Origin: an uncultured Eubacteriales bacterium
GTDB taxonomy: Bacteria > Bacillota > Clostridia > Lachnospirales > Lachnospiraceae
Direction: 5' to 3'
DNA length: 64,000 nucleotides
Assembly: GCA_900316755.1 (NCBI GenBank)
Contig: ONED01000002.1
Location: 1 to 64,000, forward strand
A model generated the notes under the pieces. The model was not told the origin of the DNA. It saw nothing but the letters and a program-made list of their open reading frames with translations, and made no database searches. The position numbers and the translations under genes are program-made. Each line of letters opens with the position of its first letter. The first letter of the stretch is position 1. Below, in pieces: positions 27,143 to 36,841 of the stretch.

Positions 27143-28357
27143 TTAGGAGCTTATACCCCCCCCCCCGAGAATATTCAGAGACTTCATCGTTACCTCCATT
27201 TCTAAGTCATCCGTGTTTCTGATGATGGTTGTCGGATAATAGGATTGTAGAGAGTTCATAAGTACTTGCTCTTCGTCTGGGAGTGGGAGGAAAGCGACTT
27301 CGGTGGATGTCGGATACTGAACAATAATAGGTTTACCATTATCGTATTTTCCTTGAACGTATGCTCTGTACGCAGTTTCTTTTTCGGATTGTGTAGCATC
27401 GTCTGATACACCTAAAATATCATTTGGAATACGCATATACAATGACTGATAATAACAACACGTTCCGATTGTACCGTCTGTAATATTGTGTATATTACCA
27501 ACGAAAGAAAGTATATTACAGTATGTGTATTGTTTATATACATTCGTAATAATAACGCAATCATCTATTATAAGTCTCATAGCGGTACTTGAACCCACAC
27601 AGGAATTCCAACTACCACTCATTAAATTGTCAGCAATAACATGACGTTTCTTACTCCAAATACTCCATCCCCAAACACCATCTCTTTTTACCAACTTGTC
27701 CCACTTTGTGAGTGGTACTGGTGAGGTGAGGGTGAGGGGTTGTGATTGGTGTGAAACAAAGTCTGTTGGTGCGTCTGCGATTTCGATTTGTAAGTCGTTT
27801 CCGATGTATTGCATGAAAGAACCATTGTTTATGTTATTAGCTAAACACCTAATCCATATATAATCACCGACAGGAGTTATTGTCTTTTCTTTAGCATTTA
27901 AATTTGTCTCAGTGGAATGATATAACCAACTGTAAATACCGCCATTTTCATAAATAACAACACCTGCAAAAATACCAAGTCCTGCTGATAATGTATCTTT
28001 ATAACTAATCGAAACTTTGTTATTGGTGCCGACATAAACAGGAATTTCGCTATATCCACTTTGTTTTATTGACGGAATCCAATTATTCACATCCCTAGCA
28101 TACTCTTTATCCCAAAGGTTTTTATTCCCCACAACACACCCAATCTCATACCTACCAGTCTCTTCATTGTACTTTCCAGCGTTCACAATCTCCACCGGAT
28201 TATCCGGCGAAGGCTCTCCATCCTGCGTTGTTTTCCCATACATCTTAAAATCATCAAACTTGGCATTCACTGTTTCCGTCTCAATAATCTCCGTTCCGGT
28301 CAGAGTCACCGGCTTAGTGAGCACCGTCTGTGCACTATGTAACATCCGTTTAAGCAC
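27143..28357 (-). CDS. Tail fibre/receptor-binding candidate with G11 tract
   Basis: A 404-aa protein. The region EPSPDNPVEIVNAG followed by a carbohydrate-binding-like beta-rich middle is typical of phage tail proteins with variable centres. The GTG at 28357 is chosen because it aligns with the paralog start (VLKRML versus MLKRVL) and overlaps the end of the baseplate gene; GGGAGG stands only three bases upstream, and an ATG four codons later is possible. The end is encoded by a run of 11 G (27156-27166 as C on the plus strand) giving NILGGGGISS. A change of one base would alter the C-terminus. Confidence 0.65.
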   Translation of the reverse strand: MLKRMLHSAQTVLTKPVTLTGTEIIETETVNAKFDDFKMYGKTTQDGEPSPDNPVEIVNAGKYNEETGRYEIGCVVGNKNLWDKEYARDVNNWIPSIKQSGYSEIPVYVGTNNKVSISYKDTLSAGLGIFAGVVIYENGGIYSWLYHSTETNLNAKEKTITPVGDYIWIRCLANNINNGSFMQYIGNDLQIEIADAPTDFVSHQSQPLTLTSPVPLTKWDKLVKRDGVWGWSIWSKKRHVIADNLMSGSWNSCVGSSTAMRLIIDDCVIITNVYKQYTYCNILSFVGNIHNITDGTIGTCCYYQSLYMRIPNDILGVSDDATQSEKETAYRAYVQGKYDNGKPIIVQYPTSTEVAFLPLPDEEQVLMNSLQSYYPTTIIRNTDDLEMEVTMKSLNILGGGGISS

Positions 28358-29639
28358 TGACCTCACCTCCCGCATAGACCAATGAGGTAACATCCCACTT
28401 TCCGGCATTGTATATCAGCGTATAGGTGATATGTTCTGCTTCCAGAGGTTCTATATATCCAAATGTGATGGACTTATTGTAAATCTCATCCGACAGGTCG
28501 AGGACAGCTCCGTAGCACTGCACTACCGCCACGCAACCATTGTACGCTCCGTTTATTTCCAGTGGCTTTGATTCTGTCAGCGTTACTACTGCGGCGTCTC
28601 CCTCACTGTAATTCCATACGATAGCATCTCCGGTACCATCAAGTACCAAAGGTGATTGGTATCTGTTTGGGATTCCAATTAAATCTGCATACTTCCCGGA
28701 TAACGCCACTTTCGCAAAATCCGGCTTCCCGGTAATGATATCCCACGCGACAGACTTTAAGGCATCCCAATCAGATGTCTTAATCCATTCCGGGTTTTCC
28801 TCGTCTCCGTCAATGTTCTGCGTGTCATAGATATAATCTGCTCTTGTCTCATACACGGAGCAACGGTCACACTGCCGGATTCCGGTAGCGGCATCCCTCT
28901 CTGCAATCGTTCCGAAAAAATAGGACTTTGTATCAGTACTCATTAGCTGAATCACGCGCTGTTCTGCAGCAAGTGTGTCCTGCCTCAGCTTCTCCGTTTC
29001 CTGTCTTAGTTCTTCCGTCTGTGCTTTTATCTGCGCCGTTTCAAGTCGGTCTGTTTCCGCTTCATCCGCCTTATTTGACGCGGTGTTTGCATATCCAACT
29101 GCCGCATTCTTTGCATCTGTTGCCTGCACTACCATTCCCTGTACATCTGCATAGATACTGTCCGCAGTAACCTTTGCTTCCTCTTTTGCGGATTCTGCAC
29201 CAGACTGCGCCACCTCCGCCCGCTCTGCACATTCATTTACCGCCGCTATCGCTTCCCGGAAGAGCTCTTCATCCTCCGGTGTGTCAAATGCTTCCGGCTT
29301 TGGTCTGGTCTTGACCTCCAGTGTCATCTTGTATTCCGTTCTTCCGGATTCTTCATCCGTGAGGTACACAAACGCATATATGTTGTATTCACTTCCATAC
29401 ACTCCCTCATTTTCAAGCATGGAATCCGGAATCACTACATCAGTCACGCCATCCTTTGTGATTCCGATTCTGGTAACTGATTCTCCATTCCTTTCCTGCA
29501 AAGAAAAATGTATCTCTGCCGCAGTCGGAAGCGATAATCCTTGAATCCGAAGTACCTGGCCGTAGCTCCACTGCCAAAGACCGTATCCATATGCTTCTTT
29601 CATGCCTTCTTTAAATATTATTTGTGCTATTTTATCCAT
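28350..29639 (-). CDS. BppU-like baseplate upper protein
   Basis: A 429-aa protein with an N-terminal domain like the BppU/phage baseplate upper family (about residues 15-115: QWSYGQVLRIQGLSLPTAAEIHF, then TEYKMTLEVKTRPKP). A long Ala/Glu-rich coiled coil follows (about 125-235, AEVAQSGAESAKEEA and TAQIKAQTEELRQETEKLRQ), and then a C-terminal beta-rich region. It probably connects the tail tip to the fibres. Coiled-coil trimerisation is an inference from the heptads. Confidence 0.72.
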   Translation of the reverse strand: MDKIAQIIFKEGMKEAYGYGLWQWSYGQVLRIQGLSLPTAAEIHFSLQERNGESVTRIGITKDGVTDVVIPDSMLENEGVYGSEYNIYAFVYLTDEESGRTEYKMTLEVKTRPKPEAFDTPEDEELFREAIAAVNECAERAEVAQSGAESAKEEAKVTADSIYADVQGMVVQATDAKNAAVGYANTASNKADEAETDRLETAQIKAQTEELRQETEKLRQDTLAAEQRVIQLMSTDTKSYFFGTIAERDAATGIRQCDRCSVYETRADYIYDTQNIDGDEENPEWIKTSDWDALKSVAWDIITGKPDFAKVALSGKYADLIGIPNRYQSPLVLDGTGDAIVWNYSEGDAAVVTLTESKPLEINGAYNGCVAVVQCYGAVLDLSDEIYNKSITFGYIEPLEAEHITYTLIYNAGKWDVTSLVYAGGEVSA

Positions 29640-29649
29640 TTTTCCACAC

Positions 29650-30345
29650 CTACTCTTTCCATCTTCCGATTACGTGTATGTTGCATCCAAAAGGATAGGT
29701 TGTACCATTTACGCCCATATACAACAAATCACATTTTTTGTATGGACTTAATCTATTTCCTCCAGCATCACAATTTTTGACATACGAGTATAGAGTGGAA
29801 TTATATCCCGGTGTCAACGTTACAATTGGATATCCATTGCTCGAATCAAACTCAAATGGATAATCCACTGCAGTCGCTATATTCCCGGTACTTGCTGCGG
29901 TTGTATCATGTAATCCCCAGCATTCCGCAATTCCACTAGACCATTTTCGATAAGTCCAAATTCCGCTAGTGCCTTCTTCTGCGATATAATCCACTGATAG
30001 ATTTTTAATGGCATCACCTACATAATGAAACCCAGCTTCCTGCATTTTCTCAATTGCAAGCGATTCAACGATGTACCGTATATTGTTCGTAAACTTCGTA
30101 ATCTTCGAAAGAATAGACCCCAGTTTTTCTCCGGTTTTAATGGATGGAACTTCCATGAGTGTTTCATGTTGTTTTTCGTCATCATAGCTGTCAAATGTAA
30201 CCGTGTTTTCCTGCAAGTCATGGGTTGGCATATTATCATCCAAATCTTTAATGCCCTTATCCATCTTGTTCAGGTTCGCATCGTTAATCGGTGTTTTTTT
30301 ACTGGGGGAATTTTCCCAGTTTACACGTTCATATAAGTTGCTCAT
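29650..30345 (-). CDS. Phage tail/baseplate protein, unknown function
   Basis: A 231-aa protein. The start (LYERVNWENSPSKKTPINDANLNKMDKGI) is a common opening of phage tail-fibre or baseplate proteins in Firmicutes. The second half (SGIWTYRKWSSGIAECWGLHDTT) resembles C-terminal fibre modules with trimeric beta folds. No enzymatic motif is seen. Confidence 0.65.
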   Translation of the reverse strand: MSNLYERVNWENSPSKKTPINDANLNKMDKGIKDLDDNMPTHDLQENTVTFDSYDDEKQHETLMEVPSIKTGEKLGSILSKITKFTNNIRYIVESLAIEKMQEAGFHYVGDAIKNLSVDYIAEEGTSGIWTYRKWSSGIAECWGLHDTTAASTGNIATAVDYPFEFDSSNGYPIVTLTPGYNSTLYSYVKNCDAGGNRLSPYKKCDLLYMGVNGTTYPFGCNIHVIGRWKE

Positions 30346-30357
30346 TGTCTCACCTTC

Positions 30358-30558
30358 CTACTCCGGTATTTTCCCTTGCAGGAACTCTGTAAGCGCGTCT
30401 ATATGCGCCTGTTGCTCATCACCTACAACAATCACATTGAAACGCTCGTTGCTTTTTACGAGATTACCATCTTCTGTGATTTCAGAATACGTTGCAGATA
30501 ACCTGCTTCCCTCTGCTGTCTTGTGGTGCGTGAATGATGTGATTTTCTTAATACTCAT
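30358..30558 (-). CDS. Small phage tail-region protein
   Basis: A 66-aa protein (SIKKITSFTHHKTAEGSRLSATYSEI) found between two tail genes, overlapping the upstream gene by 11 bp. No known domain. Similar short proteins occur at this place in Firmicutes siphophages; function unknown. Confidence 0.6.
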   Translation of the reverse strand: MSIKKITSFTHHKTAEGSRLSATYSEITEDGNLVKSNERFNVIVVGDEQQAHIDALTEFLQGKIPE

Positions 30559-32671
30559 AGTCCATCAACTCCTTTTCATAATTGTTTAAATACTCACTTG
30601 CAGATGATATGTAATCCACATCCTCATAATCTTCCGGTTCGATATTTTCATCTAACCGCTCAATCGGAAAGTCCAGCTGCTTTGCTTTTAACTCCCAGTC
30701 AAACTCTGTTCCCGGAATGCCTTTCACAACGAAATAGTCTTGCTGCTTCACAAAAACATAAATCGGATGTTCGGAATAGGATTGTAAAAACACATGATAA
30801 TTTTGCCCTGTATCTATGGTCTCGAAGAATATCGGGTCAATGTCCACATAACACAGTCCATCCTCTCCGATTACTCCATGTCCAACATCACCGAATATGG
30901 GGCTTGGCATTTCGTAGCAATAAAGTAATCTGTCATTGTAGGATTTGGTCTTGGCAATACGGGACTTTGTTCCAGACACACTAAAATCCCCCGAAATTGA
31001 TGTAGCGCCTTTTATATAAATCTTGTTTGTGTTCAATGAAGCAAAAATTAAGTCTGTGCTCCCTTTTCGCATATAAAACATAAGTGGATGTATATATGTA
31101 TTGCAATCATCCATTCTTATGCTAATTGCTCCCGGGAAAATTGATGTATATCCTTCTTGGTATTTCAATTTAATGACGCTATCATCAGAAGCACTTGTTT
31201 CAATATTGATGCTTCCACCCGTGATTTCCGCACTGTTGGAAATGATTTTCCCTTCAAATGTACCATTTTTGGCAACAATCGTTCCATCCTCTAAAATTTT
31301 GACGTTCTCATTTACCGTAACCAAGCCTTCCAGTGCAATCTTGAGAGCCTTAATTTTTGCCTCTTCTGCACTCAAATTGATTAAAGCAATAATTTCATCC
31401 TTTTTAGCCATCAATTCGATTTCAGATGCCGTCTGCTTTATCTGTGTCTCTAATACAGTTTCTACATTCTTAATCATTGATTTAGTCTCTTCTATGGTGC
31501 GTTCGAGGATATTTGACTTTCCCTTCAATCGCTTCATTTCCGACTGAGCCGAATTGACCTTTTCTTCGTATTCCAAAACGCCTTTTGCTTCCAAGGTATC
31601 TCTTAAAGACTGGATTCCTTTCAAAGTACGTTCCAAAACATATCCTTCTACTTCTTTTGTTCGTGTACAGAGTTTTACCATATCTCCAACCATGAGACAG
31701 GGATTGCCTTTTACTGTAGCTTTAAATGGCCTGTAAGATACACCACTTATTTTTCCAAACAATCTGATACAGATATCCGAAAGTTCTTTTGAAGATTTAC
31801 CATAAACAAGAAAATTATCCTCTACAATATAACAATTGTTACCAGAACCATAAACTGCTCCGATGTCGTTTTCTTCCTGACGTATCTGTAGCTTCGAGAT
31901 ATAATTTGTTTCAAAATCTTCGTATTCACATGAGATATACGAACCAGTTGGAATCTCGTTTGATTCATATTTCGTATCCAGTATTTGATTTGGATAATTT
32001 GTATCACTAGGATAAAAATCTGTATCAGGATACAAATAGGTTTTCTTTTCTCCAAGGGAAATGTATTCGAAATTCCCATTCCGATTAATGTGTCCGAATA
32101 CCCCATTCAGCTCGCAAATCGTACTAATCACTTTCAATCCGCTAATGCTGTCTGCGTCTATTGTTTTTTCAATCAGAACATCATCCTGAATCAGTTCAGT
32201 TTCTTCCTGCGTCACATTCATGTACTGAAAGAAGCTGTCCCGGAATTCTTTCATAGTCAACGGAAATTCTAAACCTTCATACCAAGTTATCACATCTGTA
32301 TTGATAATATCGTACATGGAATCATAGGCTGTAATGTTACGATAGTTCCTGTCACCGCTTGGAACGTCCGAATCTACCTTATATTTCCCCAACAAAAAAG
32401 GGGAATCCGATTTTCCATTTAAGACTTCCGATACTTCCAAAACTTTTCCTTTGAGTGAATTCACCGTATTTGCAATCTTAAATTTCAACATACTAGCTTC
32501 GCATGATCCGAAACGTAATTCCGATTCTGAGCAAATACTTTCTTTCAGTTCGAAGCTCTCCGAATAAAGGTCTGTGTTCGTTATTTTTCCACCATCATAA
32601 GAAATAGAAATCTTCTTATCAACAGAGTCCTTTTGATACAATTCTCTGTACGCATAATCCAACATATCCAC
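30548..32671 (-). CDS. Tail-tip/minor structural protein
   Basis: A 707-aa phage minor structural protein. The N-terminal half (DYAYRELYQKDSVDKKISISYDGG and onward to about residue 340) fits the tail-hub (Gp37-like/Dit-Tal) type. A coiled coil follows at about 365-440 (LKGKSNILERTIEETKSMIKNVETVL), then a beta-rich C-terminus. It follows tape measure and a small tail gene, the usual site of the tail-associated hub protein. No clear peptidase motif is visible. Confidence 0.72.
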   Translation of the reverse strand: MDMLDYAYRELYQKDSVDKKISISYDGGKITNTDLYSESFELKESICSESELRFGSCEASMLKFKIANTVNSLKGKVLEVSEVLNGKSDSPFLLGKYKVDSDVPSGDRNYRNITAYDSMYDIINTDVITWYEGLEFPLTMKEFRDSFFQYMNVTQEETELIQDDVLIEKTIDADSISGLKVISTICELNGVFGHINRNGNFEYISLGEKKTYLYPDTDFYPSDTNYPNQILDTKYESNEIPTGSYISCEYEDFETNYISKLQIRQEENDIGAVYGSGNNCYIVEDNFLVYGKSSKELSDICIRLFGKISGVSYRPFKATVKGNPCLMVGDMVKLCTRTKEVEGYVLERTLKGIQSLRDTLEAKGVLEYEEKVNSAQSEMKRLKGKSNILERTIEETKSMIKNVETVLETQIKQTASEIELMAKKDEIIALINLSAEEAKIKALKIALEGLVTVNENVKILEDGTIVAKNGTFEGKIISNSAEITGGSINIETSASDDSVIKLKYQEGYTSIFPGAISIRMDDCNTYIHPLMFYMRKGSTDLIFASLNTNKIYIKGATSISGDFSVSGTKSRIAKTKSYNDRLLYCYEMPSPIFGDVGHGVIGEDGLCYVDIDPIFFETIDTGQNYHVFLQSYSEHPIYVFVKQQDYFVVKGIPGTEFDWELKAKQLDFPIERLDENIEPEDYEDVDYISSASEYLNNYEKELMDYEY

Positions 32672-32676
32672 CCCTC

Positions 32677-33093
32677 CTAATAACCAACAAACGCAATTCT
32701 GGTCGAACCATATAGAAGTTTTCCGGAGAACTGGTTTATGATGGTTGGTGTGATATCCGGCATATACATATCCTGCGTAACATAGCTGTCTGTTTCCGGA
32801 ACATATGCGGAAACCACCGCCTTTCGCTCTGCAGCGTTTACATAATTTCTCTGTATATTTCCCATCATATCAGCGAAATCTGTGTGAAACATGTTTGCCG
32901 TCTCAAATTCCACCTTACACGGCACATGAGATAATGTGTTTCTATGAAGCACACCATCTGCATCACGATAGGAATCCAAATCCTGCACATTCATACTCGC
33001 TTTATAAGTATTGCTGTTTATGTATTTAAATGGAATTTTATAATCCCCGACTTTTACCAAATATCCGTCATATGACATTTTTAACTCCTCCAT
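32677..33093 (-). CDS. Small tail protein (distal-tail region)
   Basis: A 138-aa protein of unknown family (SYDGYLVKVGDYKIPFKYINSNTYKASMNV). It lies between tape measure and tail hub, where distal-tail or adaptor proteins are encoded, so a structural role is inferred. No transmembrane segment or catalytic motif. Confidence 0.6.
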   Translation of the reverse strand: MEELKMSYDGYLVKVGDYKIPFKYINSNTYKASMNVQDLDSYRDADGVLHRNTLSHVPCKVEFETANMFHTDFADMMGNIQRNYVNAAERKAVVSAYVPETDSYVTQDMYMPDITPTIINQFSGKLLYGSTRIAFVGY

Positions 33094-33112
33094 TCAAGAA
33101 AGTCGGTTCACT

Positions 33113-35551
33113 TTAATAAGTGAAAGCCGGCTTTCCTGTTCTTCTGTTATACGAATCCGCAGACTGTCTCACGCTTTCAAAAATGGCTTCTGCAGAAATG
33201 CCTGTTTCTTTTTCCAGAATTGCTGTAAGAAGTTCAATCATTCTCTGCAAAAGTACAATTTCCTGTCTTAAAAGCTCATTGCTTTCCTGATTTCCTCCAC
33301 CTGCCAATTTCGCCGCAGTGAGTGCCATCTGTTCTAATTTATTCTCCGGAGAGACAATTTCTCCCTGATGTCTGTTATCGCCAATAATTGCAAGCTGAGG
33401 GGTATTCGCTTTTACATATCCTCCTTGTGCAAGCCGTGGGATAGATACACCTTTCAGCTCTTTCAAACTGAACCCTAGCTCTTTTCCGCCTAGAGAAGGA
33501 ACCCAATCCGGAACTTTGAATTTCAGATTATTCAATGCTTTTATCATGGTATTCATACCACCAACTATTCCATTTACAAATCTCTCGATTCCACCAAGTA
33601 TCGAATTAATAACACTTTTTATAACATTCCAGATTGATTTAAATACATTTGTCGCAACTTCTTTCACTTTGTCAAAATTCTTGACTAATAAAACGATTAT
33701 TGCAATCAATGCTGCAACTGCGGCAATAATTAGTGTTATCGGGCTTGTAAGAACCGCAAGTGCTCCGTTTAATGCCCACGTTGCAATTGACATTGCAGTT
33801 GTCGCAACTGTGCTTGCAACAGTAGCGACTGTATCCGCAATTTTCATTGCTGTAGTTGCTGCCCATTGAGCAGCTTGCTTTACTAAAGCAGCTGTTCCAT
33901 TTACTATACTAACAAGAAAGTCTTTAGCATAAAGTGCTGTTAAATACATTGTTTCGGCTTTATCAACAATTTTGGCTGATATGTTTGACCACAATGCTGT
34001 TGTCATTGAATTAATCATAGCTATTACACCACCTGATTGTTGAATAAATGACACTAATTCAGTCACTTTCCACGCTCCAAAAAATGCAACTAGTGATGTT
34101 GTGATTCCATCAACGACAGATTGATTATTAGACATCCACGTTCCAATTCTATCAAGCGCATCGCCAAAAAAATTCAATGTATCAACAATGATTCCTCCTG
34201 TCCACGATGAAATTGGACTCAAAAAATTGTCCCATAACCACGTAAACGATGGTTCAAGTGATTTTAGTAGTGGGTCAAGCACCGAAAATGTACCTTCTAA
34301 CAAATTAAAAAATGACGGAACTGCATCTTCGATAACCCATGCGCCTAGTGGAGCTAAAATACTGTCCATGAAAAATTGAACACCCTGACCGATTGTATCA
34401 ACAACTGGCATAACCGACTCTTTCAAATCGTTGAACGCTTCCTTGATAGGCTCAAAATTTATATCACCAAGAACTGAATCTAAGAACGAGCCCTTACTTG
34501 ATGATATATCAGGCATTATATCTGTATTTGCAACAGAAATACTTCCGGCTAATCCTGAACTTGCTCCACTTGAGCTATCAGACTTTGTCAGATTATTCAG
34601 CTCATCAAACCCGGAAAGTGCTTTCATTTCTTTTGCACTCTTTTTTGCAGCATCTCCTATGCCGGATACGCTATCCGTTAAAGCCTCTGCTCCTGCTGTT
34701 GCTTCTGTGAACTGCGTGCCGGATGATTGGTTACCTGTGAGAAGCTCTGTAAAAGACTTAAATTTCGAAGCTAATACAGATAACTTTCCAATCAGAGAAT
34801 TGATTACCTTAATTGCCGGAGTGAGTAGATTGATAAGCCCCTGACCTATCGATGCTTTCAGGCTGTCAAACTGCAATTTTAAAATACGTGTCTGATTTGC
34901 CCAGCTATCAGATGTCCTAGCAAAATCACCGGATGCGGCTGATAATTTATCCTGTATAAATGCATACCTGAGAGCAACCTTTTCCGCTTCGGACATGGAT
35001 TTTGTCGTCTTCCCATAACCATTTGCAAGTGCATAAGCGTCCAGCGCAGATTGCGTCATAACGATTCCAAGGTCTTTTAACGTTTCCGTTTCGCCCGAGA
35101 AAACCGATTTTAATTTTGTATATGCTTCATCTTGCGTAATATTATAGAATGAAGCAACATCTCCGGCCAGACCGGTAAGAGTGCTTCCCATCTCAAGCGC
35201 CGCATCCTCTGTAAATCCGAATGCTTTCGCCATTGCTCCATATGTTCCAGTGAACTTTTTCGCCATGGTTTCTGACAAGCCGAAAGAAGATGCTGCACTC
35301 TTTGCAAAATCATCTACCTTTGCCGACATACTCGGAAAGGTCACATCAACAACGTTCTGTACTTCCTGCAAATCAGAACCAAGCTCCAGACATTGTTTGC
35401 CAAAGTCAGCCAGTTTTTTCACAGCAAATGCTGACGCTAATAATTTTCCTGTTTTTTTTGCAAGTTGTTGGATTCCAGACATCTGACTCTGGAATTGTTT
35501 TTGATTCACGACCAAATCAAGACCTATCTGTCCTACGCTTGTCTCTGACAT
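33113..35551 (-). CDS. Tape measure protein
   Basis: An 812-aa tail length determinant and DNA-passage protein. It begins ETSVGQIGLDLVVNQKQFQSQMSGIQQLAKK, has the TMP-core segment (FGLSETMAKKFTGTYGAMAKAFGF), a cluster of hydrophobic helices at about residues 540-640, and a C-terminal region with RLAQGGYVKANTPQLAIIGDNRHQGEIVSP typical of phage tape measures. Short for the family, which suggests a modest tail length. Confidence 0.9.
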   Translation of the reverse strand: MSETSVGQIGLDLVVNQKQFQSQMSGIQQLAKKTGKLLASAFAVKKLADFGKQCLELGSDLQEVQNVVDVTFPSMSAKVDDFAKSAASSFGLSETMAKKFTGTYGAMAKAFGFTEDAALEMGSTLTGLAGDVASFYNITQDEAYTKLKSVFSGETETLKDLGIVMTQSALDAYALANGYGKTTKSMSEAEKVALRYAFIQDKLSAASGDFARTSDSWANQTRILKLQFDSLKASIGQGLINLLTPAIKVINSLIGKLSVLASKFKSFTELLTGNQSSGTQFTEATAGAEALTDSVSGIGDAAKKSAKEMKALSGFDELNNLTKSDSSSGASSGLAGSISVANTDIMPDISSSKGSFLDSVLGDINFEPIKEAFNDLKESVMPVVDTIGQGVQFFMDSILAPLGAWVIEDAVPSFFNLLEGTFSVLDPLLKSLEPSFTWLWDNFLSPISSWTGGIIVDTLNFFGDALDRIGTWMSNNQSVVDGITTSLVAFFGAWKVTELVSFIQQSGGVIAMINSMTTALWSNISAKIVDKAETMYLTALYAKDFLVSIVNGTAALVKQAAQWAATTAMKIADTVATVASTVATTAMSIATWALNGALAVLTSPITLIIAAVAALIAIIVLLVKNFDKVKEVATNVFKSIWNVIKSVINSILGGIERFVNGIVGGMNTMIKALNNLKFKVPDWVPSLGGKELGFSLKELKGVSIPRLAQGGYVKANTPQLAIIGDNRHQGEIVSPENKLEQMALTAAKLAGGGNQESNELLRQEIVLLQRMIELLTAILEKETGISAEAIFESVRQSADSYNRRTGKPAFTY

Positions 35552-35590
35552 ATCATTTCACCTGCCTTCATCCAAGGTAGGCACGCGCTG

Positions 35591-35737
35591 TTACTCTCTG
35601 GTACAGCCTATTGGCTCTTGCCCTTGTTTATAATCTAATCTGTTAATCTTCCCACACCGCGGACATTTGATTTCCCCTCTGACTACTTCTGCAAGTAACA
35701 ATGTCCGCCCACATTTTTTACATTTTATCTTTTCAAT
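35591..35737 (-). CDS. Com-like zinc-finger protein with ATT start
   Basis: A 48-aa protein beginning (M)EKIKCKKCGRTLLLAEVVRGEIKCPRCGKIN, two C-x2-C pairs like phage Mu Com, a translational regulator. No ATG, GTG or TTG start fits the family start in frame. An ATT codon at 35735-35737 lies eight bases after AAGGAGG and overlaps the upstream stop (ATTGA), so initiation at ATT is proposed. An upstream in-frame ATG exists but runs through the upstream gene. Role here is inferred from the family only. Confidence 0.65.
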   Translation of the reverse strand: MEKIKCKKCGRTLLLAEVVRGEIKCPRCGKINRLDYKQGQEPIGCTRE

Positions 35738-36119
35738 TTTCTTTTCCTCCTTCCGTACCTGCCATCTGAATGAACATCTGCTTAAATTGCACCATAACTG
35801 CATTCATATCCGCTTCTGTCATTCTTTTTGCAAGTTCTTTTGCTCTTTTCGATTTCCATTCGTTCCGGATGCGGTGCTGGTCTTTCGTAAAATGCTTTAG
35901 CACTTCTTTATCCTCTTCTGCACGTATAGACACGATTCTTCCAAGAGGTGTCTCTGCACCAATTCCGATTAAAAGTGCTTTAAATTCATTCCACTTCATC
36001 CCGCGCAAATCCCGGGATAAACGAATCCCGTACTGCGTTTGAAAAGAGGATGCTATCAAATCGAAGTCCTCTATCAAATCGTAGTACGGGTCGCTACTCT
36101 CCCTGCTGTTCTTCCTCAT
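35733..36119 (-). CDS. Gp15-family tail assembly protein
   Basis: A 128-aa phage Gp15-type protein (SSDPYYDLIEDFDLIASSFQTQYGIRL, then MKWNEFKALLIGIGAETPLGRIVSIR). Such proteins are encoded just before tape measure and act as tail assembly chaperones. The first 26 bp overlap the preceding gene in another frame, the usual arrangement of a G/GT-like chaperone pair, although I see no textbook slippery heptamer. Confidence 0.75.
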   Translation of the reverse strand: MRKNSRESSDPYYDLIEDFDLIASSFQTQYGIRLSRDLRGMKWNEFKALLIGIGAETPLGRIVSIRAEEDKEVLKHFTKDQHRIRNEWKSKRAKELAKRMTEADMNAVMVQFKQMFIQMAGTEGGKEN

Positions 36120-36390
36120 CCATAATCAAATTGATTGCTGTTTCCACAACGGTCCTAAAATCTTTGAATTGAAGATCTAATTCTGTAATTGCTTTTCTTT
36201 CTTTTTCGGAAAAAATAAGCTCATAAATCTGCGTAACCGCTTTCGGTGATTCTCCGTTTTCTGACAAAACACCCATCACCTTCAGTACAGTTTCCGCATC
36301 TGCATTGACTTCATACTCTTTTTCTTTAATCACAAGTTTTGGATTGGAATCAAAATCCAGTTTATCTGTAATATCTACTCTTTTTGCCAT
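36094..36390 (-). CDS. Tail assembly chaperone (G-like)
   Basis: A 98-aa small acidic helical protein (KRVDITDKLDFDSNPKLVIKEKEYEVN). It sits between the major tail protein and the Gp15-like gene, with a frame overlap, as tail assembly chaperones do. Assigned by size and synteny. Confidence 0.65.
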   Translation of the reverse strand: MAKRVDITDKLDFDSNPKLVIKEKEYEVNADAETVLKVMGVLSENGESPKAVTQIYELIFSEKERKAITELDLQFKDFRTVVETAINLIMDEEEQQGE

Positions 36391-36403
36391 ATTCTATCTC
36401 CTC

Positions 36404-36832
36404 CTACACCGCAGGTGTAACTTCCGGTTTCCCATTGCTCATCACATCGAATTCTAATGGAGCAACATTGGTAGAATCACCGGAACCAACATTTTTCACG
36501 CTAATTACTGCGTTTGCAAACTTCACAACTGTTCCATCCGGGAATGTCCAATGGAAGTTCTTTTCTGCGTCCTGTTCATTCTTGAATGCCAGATTTGCAA
36601 CAGCGTCATTTCCGGCATCTCCAACACTTCTCTTGCCGGTGACAGAAATCGTAATTCCTTTTGCAGTCATTAATCGTCTCTTCCATCCATCGGTATCATA
36701 TGGTGTCCATTCCTCTACACCATTGTCGAAGGAAACACTGAATGTTTCGCAGTCTTTAATTTGACTCATCACTTCTGCTTCAGTTTCAATTTGAAATTGA
36801 TTTTTCCAACATGGATATACTCCTGTTTTCAT
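36404..36832 (-). CDS. Major tail (tube) protein
   Basis: A 142-aa protein with the tail-tube fold features of this phage group: KDCETFSVSFDNGVEEWTPYDTDGWKRRLMTAKGITISVTGKR and a beta-rich C-terminus. It follows head-tail joining genes and precedes the chaperones, so it should be the polymerising tube subunit. Confidence 0.82.
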   Translation of the reverse strand: MKTGVYPCWKNQFQIETEAEVMSQIKDCETFSVSFDNGVEEWTPYDTDGWKRRLMTAKGITISVTGKRSVGDAGNDAVANLAFKNEQDAEKNFHWTFPDGTVVKFANAVISVKNVGSGDSTNVAPLEFDVMSNGKPEVTPAV

Positions 36833-36841
36833 ATTTTCTAC

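Noticed and set aside
36094..36119. Programmed frameshift in the tail chaperone pair
   Set aside because: The frame overlap is right for it, but I see no slippery heptamer and the second gene has its own ATG, so it is only mentioned.
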